A stretch of 64,000 bases of DNA from Fasciola hepatica (lineage: Eukaryota > Platyhelminthes > Trematoda > Plagiorchiida > Fasciolidae): NCBI GenBank assembly GCA_948099385.1, contig CANUEZ040000117.1, positions 1,722,001-1,786,000 on the forward strand. Reading direction: 5' to 3'. The number at the start of each line of letters is the position of its first letter. Within the stretch, counting starts at the first letter, position 1. Below the pieces are notes generated by a model. The model saw nothing but the letters and a program-made list of their open reading frames with translations, made no database searches and was not told where the DNA came from. The position numbers were made by a program, and so were the translations under genes. Shown in pieces: positions 1 through 12,404 of this stretch.

Positions 1-155
1 AGCTATCCCAGGAAATACTAAAAATTACAGCTTCTTAGGGAATTCCAGTAACCCAGAAAAATTCAGGGAATTTTTCCTCAGCGGTAGATTTTAACCTGGC
101 TCTAGTTGGTTGTCACTTTTCCGCCTAACTCACAGCCTTTTTTTGATACCTCAAA

Positions 156-1190
156 ATGCCATGTGTAGTAAAGAAGACTTCCAATAATACCCCATCCACT
201 CATACTCCGGTTACTAGGAAAAATGGGTTTATTCAAAATCCAGTGGCCTTAAAACAGTATTCGGTTGTCCTCCGTGACTTTGTAAGCTTGGCAACGGAAA
301 GAACAGCTGTTTTAGATCAAAGCTTCTCAGGTATAAAGTCTCAGCTTCTGGGGTTGGAAGATACTGTATCAAAACTCGCCCCCTACTGTACATCACTGAA
401 AGCATCGAACATTCTACCTCACAAAACCTGAGAGCGGCTGGCCGCTTTATCGACTCTGTTGCGTCCGAAGTTCTCATAAGAGTGAGGAACTCTCGTAATG
501 CCGTCTTGTTTATTGTCCGAAAGAGAGAATACCCTTCGAGCGTGTCAAGTGTATATTGTTGAATGCATGTGGTATGGCCCAACTTCCTTGTCAAATATCA
601 AGGCTGCGTGAGCGCGTTCAGAGCTTCAACTGTCCAATCCTTATGCGACTTTCAGATGACCTATCTGCCAAAGAGTTCATTAAAATGCATAACACTATAG
701 CTTCTAATTCCCCCTATGAGAACATGAAAATAGCCAAAGATAAAACCTCTCTTCGAAGGGAAATTACTAGATCTCCCTCGACTTTCCCCACGAGGAAGAC
801 TCTAGATAATCTTGAGCCTTTGACACAGACAGTTAGTTGCTTTATCGCTTCTCCTCAAGTCCCCACTGCTTTATATTTACACGCGCCTCCTATTTCTTCA
901 CAACCACACACTGCCTCCTCATCTGCTCCTGCACTGAACTCTTTAAAACCCGGTCCCATTACTGTTGTTCCAGACATTTCCCCTTCTCACCTATTGCTGC
1001 CGCTCAAGAAAAGACGCCAACTATTGCCTCGTTCTCCCACTTCATCGCCTGTTGGGTACACCCCAAACTCTGATTCGTTCTCTGTTTCCTCCGGTGACGC
1101 ACTACTCGCCGCCCAGAGAAATAGGTCTACCAGTCTTCCCACCCTTCTCACAAACCCCTCCTTCATTCAGCTGTCTCCTCCTTACTAAAC
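156..1190 (+). pseudogene. LINE-1 ORF1 remnant (nucleic-acid-binding protein)
   Basis: The first 91 codons from the ATG at 156 form a polar, probably coiled-coil segment. The reading then shifts near 540: the sequence around 520-560 reads sensibly only if one nucleotide is missing, joining a piece ending near ERVKCILLNACG to a basic segment around 600-760 (QSFNCPILMR, AKEFIKMHN, DKTSLRRE). From about 840 the translation becomes rich in proline, serine and threonine. In related LINEs ORF1 encodes an RNA-binding particle protein. No zinc knuckle is clear, so the call depends on position and composition, and on the proline-rich tract that recurs in LINE-2. Confidence 0.55.
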
Positions 1191-1830
1191 TCCCCTCAAC
1201 TCACCGAATAAGGTTTCGACCTTAAAATTATCCCTTGCCCAAATGTACCAATGGTTCCTACAAATTTACTCAGCTCAGTGCCTGCCAATACCAAAATACG
1301 GCCTCCACATGCTGTCCACTCTGCCTCACACCGTTCTCCTCACCTGACAACTATCTCTGCTGCTGCCGATAATAACTGCTTCATATTTGGTGTTCCACCC
1401 AACTTGAGTTACCCCTCCGACAACGTGCAGCCTAATCTACCACCCTACACCCCTATTCCTCACACATTTTCAACCCTGCCCTCTGCACCCCCTTCAGCCA
1501 ATACTCAATTCCGACTGGCCGGTGTTTTTCAACTGCTGCTAATCACCCCTCTCTGATATCGACCCGCCAAACCCCACAGGTTTTCCTTTGCTCCGACATT
1601 TCCCCCTTCCTTTGATGTCCAGTTTTTCTACGCCTCAGCGGTCCCTCTCACTGCAACATTTACTCCAGTTTGGCCGGAAGCCACTCCATATGAACCTCCA
1701 CTAGCCCCAACATCAACATATTCCCCTTTGACCCTAACCTCCGCTCCTTCCAACCGCGATAGCCTGCCTCCTTCCAAATTACACCACCCCTCTGATAGGC
1801 CTATACCAAATCCCGCAAATGGTGTATCTT

Positions 1831-4592
1831 TAGCCCTATACAACTGGCTTCCTATTCTCGGTAAACTCCCTCACATTAAAAAACATCCTCACAAATGATT
1901 ACGACATTATCTTATTACCGGGACCCTGGTTGTCTGAGAGCACTCCCAATTGTCAAATATCATTGATGGGGTACAGTCTTCTAAGGACCAGCAGATCGAA
2001 CTGGCGTGGTGGTGGGTGCCTAGCCTACGTCAAGGGAATCTACACCACGACCCCCCTTTTGCATACTGCGTTTGATTCTATTCCCGATTCTCCCTGGTTC
2101 ACTATCACCCTCCTAAATACCGTTCTTCACATTGGATGCGTGTGTCGCTCGCCAAATTCCCCCAGTTCCCCGTTCTCACTTCTCATTAGGTCCTTCGAAT
2201 ACCTCTCTTTCCCTCCTTCTGCAACTAAGCCTACTACGGGAGACTTTAATCTCCCTCAAGTTTGTTAGCCTTTCCTCTCGGCTCCTCCCAATCTTATGAA
2301 CCTGATTACTAGCATTCATATTGGTGGCTGGACACAGCATGTTGTCGAACCTACCAGAAACGGGAACGTACTAGATCTGGCCTCTCATCGCCACGTTCAT
2401 AACACAAAATGTCCCCGGCAGCGGCCATAAAACGGTTATCTGCCATCCGCAACTTAATGGCCCAATTATTCCTGCACACCCCCCCCCCCAAACAATACAT
2501 TCCTATGCAGAAGTTGGGCCTTGATAGTCACGCTTATTCGTTAAAAAGGCTGGGGTGAGTATTTCCTCGCCAATGATCCTCAGCTTGCTGCGGATATTTT
2601 CTACTCCCTCTTTTCCGACCGTCTGAAAAAACTGTCTAATACTGCAAACACTGTGCCTACAAAGATGCCCCCTGTCTCGCCATTCCATAGGAAGTAACCT
2701 GAACCTCCCAAACAACTACATAATTCTAACGACTTTCCAATTTTTATTCGTCTAAACCACCTCTTCGCACTTATTTAGTAAGATAATATGCGATTTCGTG
2801 TCCAAGAAGCTAAGGCTTTGGGTCATCCCAACAAGTCGCAACTTCTTTCTTTTTTGCTTAAGCCTCGAGGAGGTGATATTAAGGCTGACTTCCAACTTAT
2901 GATTCTGGATAATAACTCATCTTTCACCTCCCCACCTTGTACAGCCGAAGCCTTTAATGCACTCTTTGCTTCTGCCATGGCTCCAGCTACTGTCATTGCC
3001 CCTCCCCCATCTTCACCACTTACCGACTCTGTCCTTTCTACGATACCCTTCGATGCCAGGAGTATTTCTAAGCTACTATCCAATGCAAAACCCTCTCGAT
3101 TAGGCCCCGATGTTTAACCACCAATTGCACTCGTCAATGGTGGACCGGATCTCCCCCTGCTGTTGCTTAACCTTTTCACTCTTTCACTTAATAGTAGCAC
3201 CGTACCCGCTAATTGGAAGCGCTCCGTAACCGTTCCCATTCATAAAAAGGGACCTTTACATGGGGCGTCCAATTATCACCCCATAAACCAAACCCCTATC
3301 TTATCCCGAATAAAGGAAAAAATAGTTAAAGATCACATTATTAACTATTTATTAAGCCTCAACCTTATTAATCGCAACCAACATGGATTTTCCGTTCAAG
3401 GTCCTGCATGACTTGTAAGTATGATTTTTGAATCTCGTCACCAACTCCGCTGAAAGTGGGAAAACTTTTACCGTTCTTTTTGATCGTGTACCTCAACCCC
3501 AGCTCTTAAAAAGCTACGATAATTTGGCATCATCGATCCACCACTTTCTTGGTTCTCATCTTATTTATCTCATCGTTCACTGGTTGTCTTGGTTAACGGG
3601 AACGCCTCTAAACCTAAGCCTGGTACTAGCGGTGTTATTCAGGGCAGTGTTTCAGACCCCCTCTTTTTCCTTCTATATATAAATAATGTTTTCAACAACA
3701 CTTAATGACACGTCGTTCTCCTTTGCAGACAACATTAAGATAGTCTACACTTTTCGCCTGGCAACCTCATTGCTGCTCTCTTTAAAGTCTCCGTTGATTT
3801 AACTACTCCTGATTAACGATGCTCAACCTGGTCGATGGAATTATCCACCGATAAGTGAATTTTTCTTACTTACAAATGCCAGGTTCCTTCTGGTTCCTTA
3901 TGCATCGGCCGTTCACCCATTGACAGCCAGCTCTTACTAAGAAAACTTGGTTTGAGTTATCCTTGCTCTTTCGACTTCTCGGAACGTGTTGTCTTCCAAA
4001 CGGCGAAGGCTCAAAAGTTCCTTGGTCTTCTGTTCAGATCTTTCCAGCTTAGGGAAAGCATTCTTTACATGTACAAAGTACATGACAAGCCCCTTCTCGA
4101 ATATGGTCCCTTAGTTTTTACTATTATGAAAAAATCCGACAAGATTATTATCGAATATATTCAGAAAAGATTACCAAAGCAGCTTGCCTGTTGGTCGCCA
4201 AACTAAAACTACAGAGAACGATGCTAATCTCTCAAAATCAAACCATTGTGGCTTCGTCGCATCAAGCTAAATCTGGTATTTCTGTATAGGCTATTGACTA
4301 AGCAATCTTATTCCTCCAAGCAGTTGTGCCTCTACCCGGATACTGGAAAGTCACTCCGTAATAGACTGTATACTACTACCACACCCTCCGTGAGGACTAT
4401 TCTACGCTCTAAGTTCTTCCTCCTCATGCACTTCAGAATCTGGAATAAACTTCATTTGCGCATCAGATCTTCTCAGTCAAACTATGCATTCGTGCATGTT
4501 ATTGATAAATTTCTTTCTGTCCCAACTGTTTTGCGGTTATTCAACGTGCACATAACCGAAAGTCAAGCTTACGAAAAAAGCCTCGACTTTTA
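1831..4592 (+). pseudogene. LINE-1 ORF2 remnant: AP-like endonuclease plus reverse transcriptase
   Basis: The endonuclease begins near 1831 (LTLKNILTNDYDIILLPG), followed by RGGGCLAYVK (about 2005) and the conserved GDFN motif (about 2240). RT fingers appear at about 3207-3400 (NWKRSVTVPIHKKG, then NQHGF), the palm at about 3630 (GVIQGSVSDPLFF), and the catalytic box at about 3720 reads FADN where FADD is expected, so a catalytic aspartate is lost. The C-terminal thumb/connection part is at 3990-4590 (KAQKFLGLLFRS, PLLEYGPLVF, LRRIKLNLVFLYRLL). Frames change several times and stops intervene. In intact elements this protein nicks the target and copies the RNA by target-primed reverse transcription. 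Confidence 0.8.
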
Positions 4593-7500
4593 AGCCATTT
4601 CTCCGCCTTCTCGCTTAGAGTTACCGTCCTAAATAAATTCACCGCTTTCGAATTATGAATGCTGTGTTTGACCGCTTCTCCTTAGACTTCACCGTCGACC
4701 TGTTTAAAGTGTGTCTGCGTCCACTAGTTGTTTTTCCATACCAACTTATAGAGCTCTGCCAATTTCATTTTGAAATAAGTCCTTCCATATGCTTTCGCAT
4801 TTATAGAAAGACCAACCTAACACCCCTCACAGATTGTCAATATGCCTCATCAGCTTCACGATTTACTACCTTTATTTAGTTATATCACGTCTGCGGCCCT
4901 GAAACCAACCTCAACAACGCTATAGAAACTGCATCACTAACCACACCCCCGTCCGCTATATATATATACATATATACATATATATATATATTCATCACTG
5001 CCCTGTGATTATTAACACAAGCATGGTAAGTAACCCAACGTTTTTCGATATCTCTTAGCTTAAAGCGCCTCTTTTCCACACCAGGTCCCACCACATATAC
5101 TTCCATTACCACTCCTGCGATTTTGAACTTGGAAATTCAGTCTCATTAATGTCACTTAGCGTGACTCACTAACTGAACTCAACATCCAATTATGGCGTCA
5201 CCAGTTCTGCCCCCACCCTTTCCCTCAGCTGAGTTTCTTCCGTAATTCCATGCAGAACTTAGTCTTTTTATCTGCTGATTGACTATTCTAGATGGCATGT
5301 TAACCTCCCCATTGAATGTTTTAACCCCTACGTATGCGTTTTCTTTTTTAGTGTAACTTCCCATGGCCTCAATTCGTCTTAGGGATCCGCTGCTTTCATG
5401 AGTCCGTGCTTCCCTCCTGTTCTTCTGTCCGTCAACCGTTTACCCTCAACTGGGTTATACCTAGACTGCGTTTCTCTTTCTCACTTCCCTTTCCATTAAT
5501 CCTCAATGCCGGTCAACCACCTCGGGCTATATACTGACCACATTTCTGGCTGCGGCACCTGGATGATAATTCTGTATGGCCGTCTGTCGACCGCCGCTCC
5601 TGTTGGCTCTGTTGACCAAGCCTCCACTACCTGTCCAGTTGGTCCTGGACCAAATACCCTTATCGTGGTTGCTCAGCCCTCTGTACAACCATCATTGAAC
5701 GCTCACGCCAATCCCAACTGTGCTGAGCGCGGTCAGATCCCTCGCTTTGGCCGGCGTACATCGGGCGTGCAGGCCACCTGCAACGATGTGCGAGCAAAAT
5801 CCGCCTGGGGGATCACACCTCCTGTGTTCACTTCACAAAGCGCTTTCAGGTTGGGTGTCCAACGTACGGTCAGCTGCGCCTATTAGCGCCGGCTGCGAAT
5901 TTCACTCTCCAACTCTCCTCGCCCTACCGTATTTATCACTGTCCATTGCGGACCGCATGCTCCTACCATTCTTCCGCCACGTTTCGCTCATCTATCTTTA
6001 TTATCAGCACACCTATAACTTCCCTTTCGTATCTTTCTACCTCTGCATGCATACCCATCCATTCTGTTTTTGTTACTATCGTTTTCCAACATGTAAGCCC
6101 TCACCGCATTATGTCATTCCCGCCCTATCAGTTTTACTCTGCCGAAGCCCGGGATATTTCCCTTCTCACCCATTTCGCCCTTGTCGGCTCCTAAGCTCTA
6201 TTAACTTGGGGCCTCCTTATGCCTATAAAGCTCATTGATCGCATACCTCAATAGCTACCATTATGCCACATCCTTTATTATCCTTCCACCTTATACCTCC
6301 CACCATTACGCACCAGACATCTGTAACCTTGACCAATCACCATATGAGAACTCGCCGTTCCAACCTTTGCACATTTTTACGACCAAATTAATTGTCTTTT
6401 TACCGCCCTTAAACTTTTTACTTCTGAATCCTTAATTCTTCCGTGGATATTCCTTTTAGGCAGTGAACCGATCAACAACTTCTGGCCCAATCCATCGGTG
6501 CAATGGACCGTAAGCACGCAACTCTTCAGTTCCAGTCCCCGAACTCCGGCGCACAACCACTTTCCGTGCATTTTTGTTCAATCACAGACCTTCCCGTCCG
6601 GATCCTTTTCCTCCTCTCGGTCTTCATCCTGTGTCATTTGCAGTGAAAAGATCTGATTCATCATCTATTACCTAGTTTTCTTTGATCAACACTTTCGTCT
6701 GCTTCGTACATTGCTCGCCACAGGCATTTTCATTGTGCCTTTCAGGCCGCGCTGCTTTCCCGCGCTCCCCTCAGTGTAATGTCATCGTAACTTCATAATT
6801 CTCACCTACAATTTCAAGCCATGCGATCTGCCGTTTAGTCAATTTATTACCGCTTCATCTATGTCCGGCCGTCACCATATGCCACACCTGCAATAATCAG
6901 ACTGTTAAATTCACTCTTACCTGTCTTCATCGATCCATTCCTTCATATTCCCTCGTTTATCAACTTTCGCTCATAGCCTTCACTTCTGGGCTTCCAAAGT
7001 TGGTTCTCTTTGCCGTTGGTATCCCATTTTTACCCGTCATAAACAAATTCATTGGGGTTTATGCAAGTTAATCCTGCACCATTTGACCCAACCCTACCTG
7101 TCTCGTCCAACCACTGCTATCTCCTTGTCCCGTCTCTCCACTGCTATTTTCTCCGCTCTGACATATATATACCTATATATATTTTTGTACCCACATATTT
7201 TCTCCGCCTTCTCCGGTCCTTTTGCCACCATTCCACCACCCCTCAAGACATGCTTCCATTTTGTCCATGGCTGTGCCTTACATTCACAGTATCTCGATCC
7301 TTCCGCGGCATTGATGCCACTTGACTCACACTTTACCTCTTGCAAAGCCAGCCCCCTGCGTTGAAATTGATACCGTTCGTTTATTGCAATAACGCGTAGT
7401 TCATGGCTACCTAGTCTCCAGCCATGCAACTCAACTTTTTGTTCTTCTCTTCTCTTCTTCCTTTTTTCTTCATCGCTTCTCGTAACGACAGTTTCTCATG

Positions 7501-7777
7501 CCGATTTTCAGTCTTCCCTCTGCAAAACTCCCAGGCTCCGCTCTCCCCCACTTGGCTCGGCCAGCTACTCCATCTGACCTCGACCCTCAAATTCACAGGG
7601 CCCACATTTGAATCTATCTCCAAGTTCATTTAGAATCCCCACTTAACTCCTTGATGTGCATACATTTATCACTGTCTCCTATCTCCCCTGTTTCTTCCTA
7701 CCCCCTTTGTTTTACACGTTTCTAAATTTTTCATGAATTTTGTGTCGGTTTTGTCGCTTGTAAAAGTTTGACCATGC
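4593..7777 (+). other. LINE-1 long 3' untranslated region
   Basis: No recognisable protein is encoded. The stretch is pyrimidine-rich on this strand and is matched, with many substitutions, by the region after the RT of LINE-2. For example 5460-5700 pairs with about 61040-61250, 5810-5870 with about 61380-61440, 6720-6760 with about 62290-62330, and 7570-7620 with about 62890-62930. The last 1.2 kb also matches the 3' fragments inside the large inverted repeat (36050-37424). The short open frames here are therefore chance frames in a shared 3' UTR. It contains TA-rich microsatellite tracts. Confidence 0.65.
4956..4991. repeat. TA/CATA microsatellite
   Basis: About 36 bp of alternating TA with interspersed ACA steps. 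Similar TA tracts occur at 7161-7184 and 36737-36758, both about 650 bp before a LINE 3' tail. Confidence 0.85.
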
Positions 7778-7834
7778 GTATGGCATGCTCCGGGCATCTC
7801 CGAAATAAGCTATTATTATTGTTGTTATTATTAT
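7778..7834 (+). repeat. LINE 3'-terminal motif with ATT tail
   Basis: The end of LINE-1: GGCATGC, CGGGC and CTCCGAAATAA followed by an imperfect (ATT)n run. The same signature closes the copies at 37377-37424, 53933-53980 (reverse), 26018-26062 (reverse) and, weakly, 63084-63136. It marks the 3' end of this LINE family and its microsatellite-like tail. Confidence 0.8.
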
Positions 7835-9063
7835 AAGTGGAACCACATTTAAATAGCCGAGTTCAAAGGCTGTGTAGAATTTGAGGGTCAGCTCACTGGA
7901 GAGTCAGCTATAGCATCCCTGGACGAAATAGGAGGAAACACATATCTTGCGGCACTGTTGAATGAGAGGTTTTTAGGCGTCTGAGTTCACACTTTGAAGA
8001 GGTCCCCGGGAAGGTTTCCTTCGATGAGTCCTCAAGCAATACAGTGTCGCAAAACCAATTGCGCAGAACACTTTACTGTTCCAACCATCTATTTGGGGAC
8101 GTATCTAGGGAACACAGGGATAAAAGTCTAATATTCATTGTCGAAGCCCAATTTAGCCCACCTCAATTATTTTCTTGTACGCAGTCCATCACATCCGCAC
8201 GCGAGTGCGCCCAAGTGCCAACCGCATCCCCAAAGTAATCCATAAAATTCCCGTTCCACTCTACGCAGTTGTTTGCAAGAAGCCTTCCAGGCACCAGTGC
8301 TACGCAAACGAACTTGACCCCAAAATCTGCCGAATGCTCCGCAAGTTCACATAAAGCGCTGGTAATTGATGGTCCAGCAAAACAAAGAAAACATTTTGCA
8401 ATCCCCAGGAGGCTTTGCAAGCAGTCAGTGCTGTCTAGTTGCTTTTATGAAATCACCCGCAACTGTTCTCGACGCTGTATACCCAAGAACTCAGGGGTGT
8501 TAGCAGTTTAGACAAACTGAGCAACTCAATAAACTTCCTGCGAAAACCGGCAGCTTGCAGGTGAATGGTAGGTTATCTCACAGGGGGTTTTAAACTATTG
8601 GTCATCGCACTCGGACGGTACGCGACTAGAAATCTACATGATACGGTGAAACAAATGCTACCTGCCGTGGTCAGCCTTCATGTTGCAGCGATAAGCTGCC
8701 GGCTGGGTAGAAGCAGGGGACATCCGCTTTCGATCATAGACTGAATAATGCAAGGAAAAGTAATTCGGTTGAACGAACATTTCACCCCGTAAGAGATGCC
8801 ATCACATTCAGTTCATTTTTGCCGAGTAGCTAAAAATTATCGCATCGGAAATTGGTTCCACCAAGCTTGTGCCCACGGAATCGGTAGTGGGTATGACCGG
8901 TGTGTAAAATGGATCAGCAAGACCTCAATTTACATTGACGTTTTGGAGCAACAGGTTTCTGAATGGCACAATATTTGAAAAGCATTGGCCGGTTGATATA
9001 CCACTTTCAGCCTCTGCGTTCTTGTCGTGAGAAAGCTAGTTATCTGTTTCATATTCCGACATA
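7835..9063. other. No identified gene or element
   Basis: Between the LINE-1 tail and the small inverted repeat I recognise no family. Short open frames on both strands (for example 8163-8420 minus, 8796-8978 plus) have no motif I can name. Decayed Pao sequence is possible because a Pao integrase piece follows on the right. Confidence 0.5.
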
Positions 9064-9674
9064 CGGCAAACCAGCAGCTGTAAGCCAGCGCATGATGCCC
9101 AGTATGCTTTGAGAAACAGCTTCATCAGTAGACGGAATGCAAGTTTATCACATCTGTTGGATTCGCAGGCGGCTTTGCAAATGCCATGCTGTGTATAAGG
9201 AGCTATTTAACACAGCTGTCAGCATCACTTCTTGCCCGTCTTTAGTGATGGTAAACGCTTTTAATTTCACTTCTGCAGATATCTTGGACACAAACAGTCG
9301 GATTCAAGTTTTAGTGCAAACGAACTCTAAGAAAATATTGCAAAACTGTACAACTGATTTTGCTGTTAATGCAGATAAGCTTTTGGTTCCACGAAAATCG
9401 TCATCATTTCTAGATTCACATTCCGTGGAGGTTTGCATATGTCAGAACTGTCGGTAAACGATGAAAATAGACTCAGAAGCCGCCACAAAACTCTAACGTA
9501 TGGCGGCCAATGGCGGGCCGTTCTAATCCTTTTGTCTTGTCTTCGTTGGCCAAAAAGATGGGCCTTATGTGAAGGTTGGTTGATTTGATGATTTGGGCGA
9601 AGCCAGTTGTGCCCATTGCTAGTGAAGATTACCTCCGTTTCATTTTACAAGTGCGCAAGTCCGTCCCTCAACCA
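9064..9674 (+). repeat. Small inverted repeat, left arm (611 bp)
   Basis: Pairs base for base with 9692-10302 (coordinate sum 19366). I find three mismatches: 9461/9905, 9662/9704 and 9667/9699. The intervening loop is 17 nt. The arm contains an open frame of 106 codons (9137-9457) whose exact protein image is on the opposite strand of the other arm. I do not recognise that product and do not regard the paired frames as evidence of a gene. Confidence 0.95.
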
Positions 9675-9691
9675 AGTAATGCCCGAGCTAC

Positions 9692-10302
9692 TGGTTGAAG
9701 GACTGACTTGCGCACTTGTAAAATGAAACGGAGGTAATCTTCACTAGCAATGGGCACAACTGGCTTCGCCCAAATCATCAAATCAACCAACCTTCACATA
9801 AGGCCCATCTTTTTGGCCAACGAAGACAAGACAAAAGGATTAGAACGGCCCGCCATTGGCCGCCATACGTTAGAGTTTTGTGGCGGCTTCTGAGTCTATT
9901 TTCACCGTTTACCGACAGTTCTGACATATGCAAACCTCCACGGAATGTGAATCTAGAAATGATGACGATTTTCGTGGAACCAAAAGCTTATCTGCATTAA
10001 CAGCAAAATCAGTTGTACAGTTTTGCAATATTTTCTTAGAGTTCGTTTGCACTAAAACTTGAATCCGACTGTTTGTGTCCAAGATATCTGCAGAAGTGAA
10101 ATTAAAAGCGTTTACCATCACTAAAGACGGGCAAGAAGTGATGCTGACAGCTGTGTTAAATAGCTCCTTATACACAGCATGGCATTTGCAAAGCCGCCTG
10201 CGAATCCAACAGATGTGATAAACTTGCATTCCGTCTACTGATGAAGCTGTTTCTCAAAGCATACTGGGCATCATGCGCTGGCTTACAGCTGCTGGTTTGC
10301 CG
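9692..10302 (-). repeat. Small inverted repeat, right arm (611 bp)
   Basis: Mirror image of 9064-9674. Pairing stops abruptly at 10302, after which the left and right flanks are unrelated. The 106-codon frame reappears here on the minus strand (9909-10229). A transcript crossing the whole unit would fold into a nearly perfect long hairpin. As genomic DNA it could also be a cloning or long-read fold-back artefact. Confidence 0.95.
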
Positions 10303-10740
10303 CACACTGTGTTCTGGGCAAGTGGTGTCGTTGTCTTTAAGTGCTCAATACGTACGGGTTACGACTTTTCACGGGTAGTTATTGGTAACCTCGGGCCTTT
10401 CCATGCCAGAAGTGACGGTTGTGAGAAAAAATGTAATGATTGCCCGTTCACTTCTTTGAATATGCAAATGGTACACTTCGGGGTCGCTTATTTGGTTTCC
10501 ACTGATTCATTCCTGCATACCTCAATAAAGTTGATTCAAAAACGAGGGCAGCCAAAAGTAACCTTGCGAGACAACGGAAGTAATTTCAAAGGACTGTCAC
10601 CCGAATTTTCCGCCAAGATGGAAATCGGCCTTTTGTCAGCAAAGGGTGAAGTTAAATCGTTTTGGGCCATGCAAAGCTGTCCATTGGATTCGGACGTGGG
10701 GGCGCCTGAGACCTTTCTTACAGCGTGTTTCTCATGAAGT
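10303..10740 (+). pseudogene. BEL/Pao integrase fragment
   Basis: An open frame that starts inside the inverted repeat carries Pao integrase core sequence from about 10390: a GPFHAR segment, then VSTDSFLHTSIKLI and KRGQPKVTLRDNGSNFKG. The DNGSNF stretch holds the second catalytic Asp of the D,D-35-E triad. In known Pao integrases the first Asp lies in a VDYFGPF-like motif; here the residues before GPF read GNL, so that Asp appears lost. No RT is seen nearby and downstream sequence soon becomes unrecognisable. It is a decayed piece, and its left side is interrupted by the inverted repeat. Confidence 0.75.
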
Positions 10741-12400
10741 AGCTCGCGGTCAACGAACCGTGGGTGAAAGCCAATTGACCATTTTGGGCAGAGATAGTGA
10801 GAAAACTCAAGGTTTGCACTCTTTTCTTGTGGCTTAGAAGGCGGGAGGTCTCGAACCTCTGAAGCACAGTAGATTGATTTAGCTACGTAGTAGTAAAACT
10901 ATGCTCGAGAAGCGTGATTCCTGGAAGGCTTTATTACCCAACAGAGGCCAGTGAAGCTCTCATGGTTGCATTCTATAAGCTGTGGGAAGTGGAATATATC
11001 ACCTTGGTACAACAAGGACAAAACTGACCGAAAGTAAATGAAGAACCCTAGCAAAGCTATATAAGCCTATGGTTTTCAAACGGGACGTGCGAAGGCTACA
11101 TTTGCTGGAATGAGCGTTAAGTCAGGGTAATTGAAGTTTACTGCACACGTATTAAGGTTTATGTCACCAGGGGGTAAAGTGCTCCGTCTATCACCCACAA
11201 CATCCCTTCTAAGCGCGAGTATCCTCTAGTTATATTATTCTTGGCATTTGAAAATGATGGTTGGATTTCTTCCCCTTATCCACATTAGTAGCGGAGCCTC
11301 TGGTGCAGCTGCTGAACTATCCTATGGATTCGACGGCTGGTTCCTTAACGGGTCAGCGCTGTGCTGGGGACATGAGACGTTTGTTACTTTTTGAATGACG
11401 ATTTTTAGCATCAAGGCGTTTTATTTGCCACGGTGAAGGTTCAAGTCCAAGCGCACTTGCTGACAGGTCAGATTACGAGAGTATTTTTTGCTGTTAGTCC
11501 AGTCCAAGAATGGTTCCTGTCTGCCACTATACAGGTATCATTTAATCTGGCATGAGTTTGCGTGTCGGAAGCCTCACTAAAAATGTCGCATTTTGAAGGC
11601 AAGTTTAGGCATTCGTCTAGTTCATCCACCTGCGGAGGCTACCTGCTTTTGCCTCCTTACCAAGGAGGAGGAAAAAGAACATTGACTGGACCTCGTGGTG
11701 CAGGTATCATTGGTGTCGAGCGTTGAGGCAGTAGGCATGCATTTAAATAAACGGTCACCCTTAGCACACCGACTCGCGGGTGGGTTACTCAGATCTTCGA
11801 GTTGACTATTGTTCGTTGTAAGCGATTTCCGGGCAGTTTGGCCAACCACTTAAAAAGCATCCATGTTTAACTCTATGCCATGTACCGAAGCCCAAAGAAA
11901 GTAATATTATCATAAGTACAAGGCTCGAATACCTGGGAACATTGTCATCGTTTTTGTTTTAGTTTACCCGTCGATGGATGAAACTATGTGGAAAATCCCC
12001 CGAAATACGTTGAAAAGTAGAACAGTCTGAAAACCAAGTTTATTCCCCCGTTCCTTCTACTCAATAAATCGCTCGCATCACTGCAAAGAGAATGGTAAGC
12101 CAGGGCAACATTTTTTCGTCCCCGATATACGAAAATTCAGTTCAATTGTCGTTTGTCCCACGGCTAGAATTTTATGGCAAAGTTTGCCTTTTCGTTTTTC
12201 AAGCCTGTAGACCACTAGATGAACGGAGTGCTATTCGAGCTACCTGAGCCCCTTTATTTTTTGTTACCAATTTTGTCATCACAATTCATACCCAACAATT
12301 TTCTGACTGCAGTGGGTAATGAGTGGAACCCGTTGTGGTTTCCTGCGGAGAGCGCTACTGATAATGACGCGTCATAGCAGATTATACGTGTAAATAATAA
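10741..12400. other. No identified gene or element
   Basis: About 1.7 kb with no readable domain on either strand. It may be the decayed 3' end of the Pao element whose integrase lies just upstream. Short sequences resembling the internal tRNA-type B box occur near 10850 (minus) and 11430 (plus), but neither sits in a tRNA fold. Confidence 0.45.
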
Positions 12401-12404
12401 TGGT

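Larger units (their letters stand above)
1..7834 (+). mobile_element. LINE-1: long CR1/jockey-like non-LTR retrotransposon, decayed
   Basis: The order is ORF1 remnant, ORF2 remnant (endonuclease then reverse transcriptase), a 3' region of about 3.2 kb and a short ATT-rich tail. All recognisable protein pieces lie on the plus strand but in changing frames, so the copy is dead. The 5' end may lie before the window. A second copy of the same family (LINE-2, ending near 63136) has a matching 3' region and a similar total length of about 7.7 kb, which supports the limits given. CR1-type LINEs typically end in short microsatellite repeats instead of poly-A, as seen here. The clade assignment rests on endonuclease and RT motifs read by eye. 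Confidence 0.8.

Noticed and set aside
2478..2492. Poly-C run as a possible structural element
   Set aside because: A single homopolymer of about 10-12 bases in dead LINE sequence; may be slippage or a sequencing error.
8163..8420. 85-codon minus-strand frame with smooth composition
   Set aside because: No recognisable motif, no homologous frame in the window and no context; too short to support a gene.
9137..9457. 106-codon frame duplicated exactly on the opposite strand (9909-10229)
   Set aside because: Identity is explained by the inverted repeat, so it is not independent evidence of coding; no domain recognised.
10838..10870. tRNA T-arm-like sequence on the minus strand (GAGG TTCGAGA CCTC)
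   Set aside because: No matching acceptor, anticodon or D arms around it; probably chance or a worn SINE.
11425..11450. B-box-like GGTTCAAGTCC
   Set aside because: T stem does not pair and no A box lies at the right distance.
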